42,056 nucleotides of DNA from Haplomitrium mnioides (taxonomy: Eukaryota > Marchantiophyta > Haplomitriopsida > Calobryales), in the NCBI GenBank assembly GCA_049999725.1, contig JBNGIS010020582.1:6337-48392 (forward strand), written 5' to 3'. How positions within the stretch are numbered: the stretch's first letter is position 1; every line of letters starts with the position of its first letter. Both the position numbers and the translations under genes were made by a program. The notes under the pieces were generated by a model. The model was not told the DNA's origin, made no database searches, and was given only the letters and a program-made list of their open reading frames with translations. Below are positions 34,051-42,056 of this stretch, in pieces.

Positions 34051-34989
34051 TTCACTAGCTGGAGACAAAGAAGAGGCAACGTCTATGCCAATATGTTCTT
34101 CCTCATAAAATGACAAAACTTTGAAGACTTTGGGAATCTAAAATGGTCTGGCTTTTAGGTTGAGTGACGCAACAACACAAATAAACATTTTCGTTTTCAC
34201 ACCATATAGGTTCTCAAATTTGTGCTTGTATCTTTTTTAATACGAAATGGTTTCTTCTCGGGGCTTAGATGCACCATCATAGATTCTATGGTGGATAGAA
34301 AACATACGTCCTCCTAGAGTCTCTTCCTCTAGCTAGTGAAAATCAACTTGAAAGGCTACACCAACATTTTGAGAATCATTACACGTGTTTGTATCTTTTG
34401 AAGTTGAAAACGTGAATTCCATTTCAAGTCCTCGTCTTTTTCTTTCAATGATATACATTGCAATCTCTTATTGAGCAAGGAAAAAGTCATTCCACCAATG
34501 AATATCAGAATTTGTAAAGGACTTGTAGCACTTTCCACTTTCTCAATGTCAACTTCTCTTGCTTTTTTTTAGATCGTTTGATTTCAGAGTATACCTTCAA
34601 ATGGACCAAAATTCATTTGTTGAAAATTGTTTGCTCCAAATCTTTGCTTTTGAATCACTCAACTTGAATTTGAATTGTTGATTGAAGGTAATATCATTTA
34701 TTTTTTGTACCAATGGAGGACGTTGTTGTAGACACAACTTGAAATCCCAAGTCTCCATAAGAAGAGTTACTTATTGTTTAGAATTATAAGACAATTTTAG
34801 CACATTGCTAAGACTCTTTATCGTAAAAGCCTTCACCCATTTCAATTTTTTTGAGAATATGCTCATTTGATCGATTTGATCATGAGTATAATCGACAATG
34901 AGAAATCCCACTTTGATTTTTTTCGAAAACATTTTTGGCAATCAAGAGACTTAGATATCCAAATAAAATGGAATTCTTATTCTCTTAGC
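34051..34989 (-). pseudogene. Gene B fragment, copy V (C-terminal half of the transposase-like protein)
   Basis: Homologous to about 1660-2660 of copy W. It begins at the cut with RENKNSILFGYLSLLIAKNV, then after a frameshift KVGFLIVDYTHDQIDQM, the intact TH-x-x-IDQ motif, then KLKWVKAFTI. The C-terminal half matches copy W in parts with WWNDFF-like sequence. It is cut at 34990 by the terminus of copy X, exactly at the D-N-T-T-R-E-N motif, and its distal end fades into gag-like sequence at about 34050-34090. Confidence 0.65.
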
Positions 34990-35869
34990 AACCATTGTTT
35001 TGAACTAGGAACCGCTACTAAGTTCCAACTTAATTACAAGTTGAAGAATTTTGTTTTCAAATATGTACTTCAAAAATTACATTTTTTATAGTTGTGAATT
35101 TTTTTATAAAAAAATCTTTAACTTGAAATTTGTTTTATTGAGACACTTATTATATTTTGGAAAAAGCTTTAAGCTTACTATTTGGTAGAAAATTTTTAAA
35201 ACTATATTATGTTATAGTAAAATAAGCAAACTAGAGAGAATATTAAAAAAACATGTTAAACTTGAATCGCCATGTTCAAATGCTTTCTTAAAATATTCAA
35301 GAGATCTTTAAGATGCAAAATTCTAAAGCATTAACAAGAAAAAATATTTAAAAAACGATATTGCAACAAGCAGTGATATATAAACCTATAATCTACTAAG
35401 AGATGTTTTGAACTTCTATTTACTTACAAAAAAAATAAAAACAAAAAAGAAGAGCCATGCTTGCATAGACTTCAAGCTTGCATATCTTGAAAACATGATG
35501 TCTTTCATCAAAACCAATCTGACATTTCTATACATGCATACAATCAATCACTTGTAACTCACACAAATGAATTTCCATAATAAAATCACAAAAATGATTC
35601 ATGTGTAGAATGATATTGTAATTCAAGAATGTAATAAATGTAGTATTGAGATAACAAAAAAACAAAGAACTTATAAAGAAATATAATTTGTGCACAAATA
35701 TAAATTGATCAAACAAGAACGTCTATGACAATATGAACTTCCTTACTTACTTTTATAAAAGGCAGGAATTTTAATTCAAAAATCATTTATTGAAAGAAAA
35801 GAGTTCATAAGGCAAGTACTTAATAGCTTTAAAAGAAACACTTTATTATATACAAAATGTATATCAAAC
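34990..35869 (-). mobile_element. Tail of copy X of the two-gene element
   Basis: Starts at 34990 with the terminus AACCATTGTTTTGAACTAGG followed by AACCGCTACTAAGTTCC. AT-rich tail sequence follows, then a small palindrome relic (GCCATGCTTGCATAGAC, about 35455), and at 35840-35869 TTTATTATA...CAAAC resembling the gene A 3' end of copy Y. It is interrupted there by copy Y. Only the gene-A-side end is present in this stretch. Confidence 0.55.
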
Positions 35870-35906
35870 AGCCACTACTTTGAACTAGGAACCGCTACTG
35901 AGTTCC
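35870..35906 (+). repeat. Gene-A-side terminus of copy Y
   Basis: Reads AGCCACTACTTTGAACTAGG then AACCGCTACTGAGTTCC. Two AACCGCTACT-type direct repeats start 20 bp apart, and GGAAC/GTTCC can pair as a small hairpin around the inner one. Nearly identical at 41910. Confidence 0.75.
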
Positions 35907-36239
35907 TATTTCACTTGGTAGTCAAAACTTTTTTTCGGTGATTTGGCATTGAAAAACATCAATTTTACATTTGTAATCTTTTTTTTCATAGAAAAAAATT
36001 GTTTTTTATAAATACAAATTGTATATTTTACATTGAGATTATATTTCAAAATTTTTATTATAATTAGTACCCTAGAAAACAAGCATTTTGGTTATTCAAA
36101 TATTTTATTAAAAGTTCACACTATTGTCAATACACTAAATTCATCAAAAATAAAATAAAACATATATCTTTTTATGAAAAAAAGTTACAAGCAAACGTAA
36201 ATGTCTAGTTAGGTATGGACTTTGAATCAAACTTTGAGC

Positions 36240-36560
36240 ATTGTAGCTAACAACTCCTATGCAACCATAGACTAGAAACCATAACTCTAAAGCCTATGCA
36301 CACATAGACTCCGAACTAGAATCCTAAAGCCTGTACGTGCTTAAACTCTGAACAAGAACAATGAAGCTATGCACGCATAGACTTTGAACTAGAAACCTAG
36401 GGCCATTGCATGCCAAGATTCTAAACAAGAATCCTACAGCCTATGTATGCATATAACAAGAACCCTTTGGCTTATGGGTGCATGGACTCTGAACAATAAC
36501 CTGACAGCTTATACGCACATGGAATCCGAACACGAACTAAAAGGCCTTAATGTGCATAGA
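36240..36560. repeat. Palindrome array in the gene-A tail, copy Y
   Basis: About eight units of roughly 36 bp, such as GCCTATGCACACATAGACTC followed by GAACTAGAATCCTAAA. The cores are the same type as the intron arrays, with a longer spacer. Confidence 0.7.
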
Positions 36561-36747
36561 TACTAAATAATGCGCAAAGACTCCAAATCATCCTTAGATT
36601 AGCAATTGACTTCAAACCATTCTTAGACTATCAATTGAGTCAAACTATTCTTAGGCGCACCAAACTGAATCGTGATGAAAAGACTTGAAATAGATTGAGA
36701 GAGCGACAAGATGAAACTTTGGCAAATAAAAATTTGGAAAAATAAAC

Positions 36748-36753
36748 TTTATT
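36748..36753 (-). terminator. Poly(A) signal of gene A, copy Y
   Basis: AATAAA on the minus strand, about 16 bases after the stop at 36769-36771, equivalent to 24119 in copy W. Confidence 0.5.
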
Positions 36754-37397
36754 AATAATACAAATTGTTCAAACAGATCCTCTGACTCTATCATTTTTAG
36801 GAAGAATTGTCTCATCTAAATCTACAAGCTGAGCATCTGCAGCCGCTAGAGAGTCCTGTCGAGACTTTCCAGTCCTTGATATTACAATAGAGTCACCAGA
36901 AGCACCTACAGTACTAGAAGGAACAGGTTTCTTGTGGTATGCAAAAATGATTTGTGATTCAATCACATCGGATGGCAATGAAGCCATCGTCAAAACCTTT
37001 TGAGGAATATAAATAGATTGACATCTATCATATTCTACGACAATGCAGTTTTGCATAAGCTTTAAAGCACAGACAAGGCATGTGCCAAACCCAAAGCAAA
37101 GATCTAGGATCCAATCCTACTCTGTTAATAAATGGTCAATGAAAAAATTATAAAGAGCCTACGGCTTTTGATAAACATTGATAGAAGCATCATCTCTTGG
37201 ATGTTTAAGTTTTGGTGAAACTCAAGAACAACTAAAAACACTACACATAATATGCCGAGGAAGTTCAATTGAAGAAGCAAGCTACAAATTAAAGAGTTGC
37301 ATGCTCCTCTTTCCTTCTTTAGTCCAGTAGCCTACTGTCCAATATTCGTAGACATGTGCAATTCTGGGACCACTAGAATGATGAATGTTGCTTTTGT

Positions 37398-37504
37398 CTA
37401 TGTAAAAAGAAAAACAAACAAATCAACTAATGTAAACAAAATGCAAGAGAAGTAAAAAAAAAAAAAAAAGGAGAAATCAAAAAAAAAAAAAAAAAACAAC
37501 TTAC
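37398..37504 (-). other. Intron 3 of gene A, copy Y (107 bp)
   Basis: On the minus strand: donor ATATG/GTAAGTTG, two T runs of about 18, acceptor TTTTTACATAG/ACAAAAGC. Same position as the intron at 23366 in copy W. Confidence 0.65.
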
Positions 37505-38060
37505 CATATGTTGTCGTCGATTGTATAGCAGACTTTAGAATGGGCATCCTCGACGATACCAAATTGCTGCAACAAATGAATGATCACAAAAGACCAAAAG
37601 TACGAAGTTGTAGCTACCGCAAAAGATAATACCATTTCAAAAATGTCATCTTTTGAAAAAGGTTTTAGTCATCATGCTTACGTTCCTTAAAGTTGTACCC
37701 ATAAGGAATATTAGTAATAGCCAAAGTGAAGCACCTAGACTTCACAAGGCCCTTCAATTGTCAAGCATTGGCCTCCCCGTGGACTTGATAAAACGCCACG
37801 TTAAGACCATCGACATAGGACATTAATTCATCTTCCTCATCTCTCACAACTCCTTCAATTGTGAGAGATGCAACACCACTTTGCTGTTGTGCTTTCCACT
37901 CTCTAGCCTTTTGGTAGTGGAGAAGAAAAGCAAGAGGATAGGAGACCAACATGGGAGGCTGGTCTTGATCGTCAGGGGCTTCCTCAACCCCAGATTTTTT
38001 CCGACCTTTCGCAACTGCTATCAATTTCTTTGCTAGCTATCGTTTAAAAGTTTTGTCCCC

Positions 38061-38622
38061 CTACACAAAAATCAAATAAAAAACATTAAAGAGAGATAAA
38101 AAACATTTTAAGGTAGAGAACAACAATGACTTCCATGCGCGCATGGACATCAAAGTCCATGCACGCATGGACTTTGAAGTCAATTTCTTGCTTGGACTTC
38201 GAAGTCTAGACGTACTTGAACAACGAAGTCTATGCGCGCATGGACTTTGCAGTTCAAGCGCGCTTGGACTTTTAAGGTCCCTGATTGCTTGAACACCAAA
38301 GTCCATGTGTGTGTGGATGTTGCAATCCATACGCGCATAGACTTTGTCTTACCTTCACGCTTAGACTACGAAGTCCATGCACGCATAGACTTTGGTGTTC
38401 AAGTGATCAAGGACTTTAAAAGTCCAAACGCGCTTGAAATGCAAAGTCCATGCGCGTATGGACCTTGCTGTTCAAGTGCGCTTGGACTTCAAAGTCCATG
38501 CAAGATATTGACTTCAAAGTCCATGCGTGCATAGACCATAAACTTTTTAAACCAAAGAACAATTTACAAAATATTCAATGCAAATACAAATAAACAAATG
38601 TGGTGTGAAAGAAAGGAGTTAC
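38061..38622 (-). other. Intron 2 of gene A, copy Y, with palindrome array
   Basis: Donor CTTTTA/GTAACT and acceptor TTTGTGTAG/GGGGAC on the minus strand. The array (about 38127-38540) holds around 16 units of 24-30 bp such as CTTCCATGCGCGCATGGACA and AAGTCCATGCACGCATGGAC. Because units are often multiples of three and palindromic, open frames appear on both strands; they are not taken as genes. Confidence 0.65.
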
Positions 38623-39897
38623 TAAAAGCTTCTCGAAGCTTGAGTAAAAGGAGGCCATCTTGGACTCTTCAGTGTGAAGAGAGTACTCCTCTCTTGCCTC
38701 TTCTCATGTACTGCAGTACACCTCAGAACAAAAACTTCTTACGATTACAGCCAAAACTTTGTGTCTCTCCGCTTCTCGAGACATCTCGTCCATTGAAAGC
38801 TCTCCGGCTTCCACCCGCTTCAAAACAGAAATCTTTACTTCATCTGGAAGACCGTGAAGAGACCTCCAAGGTGTCCACTTCATATCCTCTATTTTGAGAG
38901 ATCCCTTGGCCTTTGGCTTCTGGCCTTTCATAGTATTCTTCTCCCAAATCGACAAAGTACTCTACTGTAGATCCCAGAGCTGTCCACTTCTAAATGCCAG
39001 CTGGAACCAGTTGTCTTGAGAAGTCACGGTCTTCTCAAGTGTAGACTTGGGTTTTATCTCCAAGGTTTCGAGCACTAACTCCCTTTTCAATTTGGGATCT
39101 ACAAAACCATCCCACTCTTCACAAATCTTTGATGCCAATACTTGACCTTTTGAATAGAGGTCATAATACTTATCACGCTTCCTAATGTCGAAATTTGACT
39201 TGTCTTTAAGACCACACTTTGGATCTACAACCACGATAAAAAAAGAGTGCGCGTACTTGTTTGTGAGCATTCTTTGCGCAAGAAGATCCACAAAATCCTC
39301 ATTCAATCTTGGCTAGGGTCCATTCTAGGCTTGGGGAGATTCAAGTTTTCCAGCCTTATTGTTATTGTCTCTTCCCAGACTCTGTAGTGCTGGATTGCAG
39401 ACTCTCTTATCTTGTTTTTTTTCCTCCTCAGACACTATCTGAGGATTCACCTGTTCTCTTTCCTGAAATGTACGCAACCCCTTGTGGAATTGCCTTTTTG
39501 ATCTTGATGTAGAAGCTTTAACTAGTTCTGGCTCCGAGTCTTGCCCCGAGTTGCTTGGTGATGAAGATGAGGGGGTAGACAAAGTAGATTTTGCTTCAGA
39601 TTTTGAGGGGGCTGGCTCCTCCTCAACAACTGATGTTGGTGCAGGTTCTTTCTTTTTTGGTGTCGGTTTCTTTTTCTTCAGAGCCTCAACTGGCTCAGGC
39701 TCCTTTCTCTTTTTCGAAGAAGTCCTTATCGTATGGATGGAGAATGTTGCCTTGCTCGGATGATGCACTAAAGCTTGAAGATTGACACCCTCTTTGGGCT
39801 TCAGAAGCTTGAATTGCAATGCAAGTTTTAAGCAGTCCCGCTCGATGTGCTTCACGTCTTTGTACCCATCTACGAAATGAGCTAAAAATTGAGTGAA

Positions 39898-40224
39898 CTG
39901 AAAATAAAGATAAACAATAATTAGACATAAGTAAAAATGTTAGACTGACATTCACAAAGCACAAGAACTTTAATAAAATGCAAGTGTGCAGTGAACAAGG
40001 AAGTCTATGCGCGCAAGGACTTGAGAGTCCTTGTGAACGTGGACTCTCAAGTCCATGCATGCACAGACTATCAAGTCTATGCGTGCATGGAATCTCAAGT
40101 CCATGCGCGAGTGGACTCCAACATCCAAGCGCGAATGGACATAGAAGTCCATGTGCGCATGGACTTCCTGTGAGTTACAACTAAGTAAAGAAAGAGAAAA
40201 AAGAAAAATGATTTCGGAAGTCAC
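39898..40224 (-). other. Intron 1 of gene A, copy Y, with 24-bp palindrome array
   Basis: Donor GAAAG/GTGACTTCC and acceptor CTTTATTTTCAG/TTCACTC, both good plant sites. The array at 39997-40170 has seven or eight units of exactly 24 bp, for example AGTCTATGCGTGCATGGAAT followed by CTCA. In copy W the same intron hosts the giant LTR element. Confidence 0.75.
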
Positions 40225-40584
40225 CTTTCCATCTTTCCTTGATGCCTAAAGATGCGCAGCAAAAATATCTCTCTCCTTGTACTCTGAAAAATCAAATCAC
40301 TTATGATTTGCAGAATAAAACATAATTGAGTCTTTGGCCTACACAAGCAGCCTGATGTTTGCTGTTTTTCCCCTCTCAGATCATTGTAATTTGGACCACT
40401 AGACCCAAATTGAATTTTTCAACTTCACCAGCAAAAAGGTAAAGATGTTGATCGGGATCTTTCACAGAGCAGTAACTTGCAAGCCATTTCCACTCAAGTC
40501 TTGCAAGCTCTAGAGCCTTGATAACATCCAAATACCTATATGGCTTTGGCTTAGGGGGTAGGAAACAATTTCTTGAGAGGCCAT

Positions 40585-41128
40585 TCTCTAGATAGAAAAA
40601 AGGTCTTTTTGGAGGTGAAAATGTACTAAACAAAAGTTCAGAAATCACTAAACATTGGAAACGGCAAAAAACTGAGTAAATGTAAAAATAGCAATAATAA
40701 AAAAAACAAAAACCAAAAACTAAATTCGCGACAATGGAAAGAAACTTTCCATTGGCGCTCCTTTTATAGCTAAATTTTCAAAAAAACGTTTTTTCTTGCA
40801 AAAATTTGATTCGCGGAGCTCTTGACACATAGGTTTGCATAGTGCAAAAAAAAAGTTAGTATATAAATCACTGCTCATTTTCTTCACAAAAGTTTGATAT
40901 TTAGATCTTCACAAAAAGTTTAATATTGTCGCTTTTATAATATTTGTCAAAATAGTTCCTTGAATTAACTGATTTTTAGTCACCTTTTTTCAATAGTTGG
41001 AGTTTTAAAAGGAAAAAAAAAGGCTAGAATTTCAAGATTCATCTTCTCAGAAGAGTGTTACTTTTGATAAATAGTTTGAGAATTGTTCAAATATCAATTT
41101 TTGGGAGTTAATCGATGGAGTACCAAAA
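40585..41128. promoter_or_regulatory. Shared divergent promoter region of genes A and B, copy Y
   Basis: 544 bp between the two start codons, aligned by eye to 5430-6059 of copy W. A clear TATA box for gene A lies at 40762-40768. For gene B no equally clear TATA box was found; a TTTTATAATATTTG stretch at about 40935 is a weak candidate. Confidence 0.55.
40762..40768 (-). promoter_or_regulatory. TATA box of gene A, copy Y
   Basis: TATAAAA on the minus strand in GCTATAAAAGGAGCGCC, about 180 bp upstream of the gene A ATG at 40584. Confidence 0.6.
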
Positions 41129-41909
41129 ATGTCAAGTGTAATGGCGAGTATATTGGGGAAAAAAATAACCTATGTTGAATTAGATAGCTCTGCTCAGAAA
41201 GATCGAGAAGGTGAACTCCATACGCTTATAGGATCAAGAACTCAATCCTATGCGTGCATAGGGTCAAGGAGTGAATCCAATGCACACATAAGATTAACAA
41301 CTCAATATTTTGCGCGCAAAGGATCAAAGAGAGAACTCAGTGCTCGCAGAGAATTCAATAAATAATCTTCATCCAGCAAAAGATCTTTGTTGCCCATCAA
41401 GCGGTCGAAGCTAAATCTTTCTTCTGAGTATTCCCAAATGTCTGAAAAAAAGGTTCAACTAAGAGATTTCAAACGATTGTAGACCTTTCTTCGTCCACAT
41501 CTGAGGGAGACCTCGATATTCATGATCAAAGTGTGTCTAGTTAGAACACAAAGAGCATACAATCTCTAGACAGTTTTAATTTTGGAGATGAGCCACTCTC
41601 TCTGATAGCACCACTCAAACAATGAGTGATTTCGTTTCAAGTTGCACCTCGCAAAGAGATTGGGACATCTGAAACAAATCGAATTCCTTTGGAGGAGTCT
41701 TCATACGATATTTTGGAAAATGATTCTAGCTTAGAGTCTCAATCAATCAACATTCCTTTGGAGTTATTGCCAAGGGCATCAATTTAATTACAAAAAACAT
41801 TTCTTTCTAATGGAGACATTGATCAAGATTCGGTTTCGGAATGGTGCAGTTCTCCCAATCTTCAAGAAGAAACTCATCTCAAAAAAATATTCTGTGATGG
41901 AACAAAAAC
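41129..41909 (+). pseudogene. Gene B N-terminal part, copy Y, cut by copy Z
   Basis: Starts ATGTCAAGTGTAATGGCG, encoding MSSVMASILGKKITYVELDS, then the 10-residue repeat TQSYACIGSRS / ESNAHIRLTTQ. A TAA ends the first open stretch at 41363-41365. Further on are KRSKLNLSSEYSQ and, in another frame, SSTSEGDLDIHDQSV (shared with copy W), and near the end DIDQDSVSEWCSS, matching DIDQDFVSEWRSS at 4384-4833. The homologous frame in W continues, but here it ends abruptly at 41909 where the terminus of another copy starts. Confidence 0.6.
41215..41350 (+). repeat. 30-bp palindrome array in the first exon of gene B, copy Y
   Basis: Four units of about 30 bp centred on CCTATGCGTGCATAGG-type palindromes, in frame with gene B. 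Counterpart of 5278-5400 in copy W. Confidence 0.7.
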
Positions 41910-42056
41910 AACCGCTACTTTGAACTAGGAACCGCTACTGAGTTCATGTTTCACTTAGCAGTCGAAATTTTTTTTTCAAAGATTTGGCATTCAAAAACAT
42001 CAAACTCAAGACTAAAATCTTCTTTTCGAGAGAAAAAATTGTTTTTTATGAACAAA
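41910..42056 (-). mobile_element. Terminus and tail of copy Z, runs out of the window
   Basis: Begins AACCGCTACTTTGAACTAGG then AACCGCTACTGAGTTC, the cleanest example of the terminus. The following ATTTGGCAT...AAAACATCAA and GAGAAAAAATTGTTTTTTAT match 35930-36020 in copy Y. It interrupts gene B of copy Y; its own genes should lie right of the window on the same strands as in Y. Confidence 0.65.

Larger units (their letters stand above)
36769..40584 (-). pseudogene. Gene A, copy Y: linker-rich DNA methyltransferase, ParB core deleted
   Basis: Exons on the minus strand: 40584-40225, 39897-38623, 38060-37505, 37397-36769. Exon 1 encodes YRYLDVIKALELARLEWKW, then KDPDQHLYLFAGEVEKFNLG. Exon 2 encodes FTQFLAHFVDGYKDVKHIER, LKLALQFKLLKPKEGVNLQ, a basic/acidic Pro-rich linker with KKKKPTPKKKEPAP (a likely nuclear signal), EETITIRLENLNLPK, LNEDFVDLLAQRMLTNKYAH, SFFIVVVDPKCGL, and a helical C-part SMDEMSREAERHKVL. 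The exon 3 motif is CFTLAITNIPYGYNF (37698-37712 for NIPYG). Exon 4 has WTVGYWTKEGKRSMQLF, YQKP and ILDLCFGFGT (37110-37081). Damage: frameshifts near 39416 (A8 run) and 39310, a TGA in exon 1 (about 40376), and a few other stops. The start ATG is the one aligned to 6060. Confidence 0.65.
35870..41909. mobile_element. Copy Y of the two-gene element, best preserved
   Basis: From left: terminus (35870), tail with palindrome array, gene A on minus (40584-36769) with four exons, divergent promoter region (40585-41128), gene B on plus (41129 on), cut at 41910 by the terminus of copy Z. Compared with copy W it has no LTR insertions, which gives the compact layout: about 4.7 kb from terminus to gene A start. 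Confidence 0.7.

Noticed and set aside
34990-35026. Terminus as a Helitron 3' end (hairpin plus CTAG)
   Set aside because: A small GGAAC/GTTCC hairpin and CTAG exist, but homology continues past CTAG to AACCG in all copies, and no Rep/helicase is seen.
37457-37494. A-runs as a retroposon poly(A) tail
   Set aside because: They are the T-rich body of intron 3 of gene A read on the other strand, matching the T-rich intron in copy W.
38127-38540. Palindrome arrays as a CRISPR array
   Set aside because: Units are short, diverged and contiguous without unique spacers of constant length, no cas genes are present, and the setting is spliced eukaryotic genes.
39970-40224. Long open frames through the intron arrays as repeat proteins
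   Set aside because: A 24-bp palindromic unit keeps frames open on both strands automatically; good splice sites bracket the array and the aligned exons lie outside it.

Overview
The window looks like intergenic, transposon-rich nuclear DNA of a land plant, possibly a fern, bryophyte or gymnosperm; the lineage is not fixed by the sequence. Evidence: AT-rich DNA with no intact host gene, spliceosomal introns with conserved GT/AG borders, AATAAA signals, Ty3/gypsy remnants with plant-type features (chromodomain, CCHC gag, a primer site matching the 3' end of a plant-type tRNA-Arg), and a very large LTR element. There is one assembly gap of 100 N (17624-17723).

The most striking content is a repeated two-gene mobile element present in up to five copies or fragments (named here W, V, X, Y, Z). 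Gene A and gene B are divergently transcribed from a shared promoter region of about 0.55-0.63 kb. Gene A has four exons and encodes a Lys/Pro/Glu-rich nuclear-type linker, a ParB-like domain, and a DNA methyltransferase with beta-class motif order (motif IV, then KP motif, then motif I). Gene B encodes a putative DDE/RNase H-fold transposase-like protein: IIDxxDQ, LDNTTRENKN and THDQIDQ motifs, like the eukaryotic family I recall as DUF7869. The gene-A end of every copy carries the same terminus, built on two direct copies of AACCGCTACT. Introns 1 and 2 of gene A, the gene-A tail and the first exon of gene B carry arrays of palindromic repeats with an ATGCGCGCAT core.

Layout. 1-24939: copy W. 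Gene B is on the minus strand (5429-1310) and gene A on the plus strand (6060-24102), decayed and split by two LTR insertions. 6624-19466: a 12.8-kb non-autonomous LTR retrotransposon (minus orientation, LTRs of 5.1 and 5.8 kb, internal region 2.0 kb) inserted in the palindrome array of gene A intron 1; its 5' LTR holds a further solo LTR with four G-boxes. 19824-21008: a second solo LTR in gene A exon 2 with target duplication GACCA. 24946-25050: the chromodomain end of another gypsy element, at the W junction. 25051-28100: no recognisable gene. 28100-34050: minus-strand Ty3/gypsy remnant (integrase, RNase H, gag knuckles) with degenerate palindromes and a (TTG)16 tail inside. 34051-34989: gene B fragment of copy V. 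34990-35869: tail of copy X. 35870-41909: copy Y, the best preserved, gene A on minus and gene B N-terminus on plus. 41910-42056: terminus of copy Z.

All protein genes here are damaged, so present activity is not expected from this locus; the value lies in the ancestral element that the copies jointly imply. If gene B is the transposase and gene A a DNA-modifying enzyme, this would be a DNA transposon that travels with its own ParB-methyltransferase. That assignment is inference from motifs read by eye; no database search was possible.
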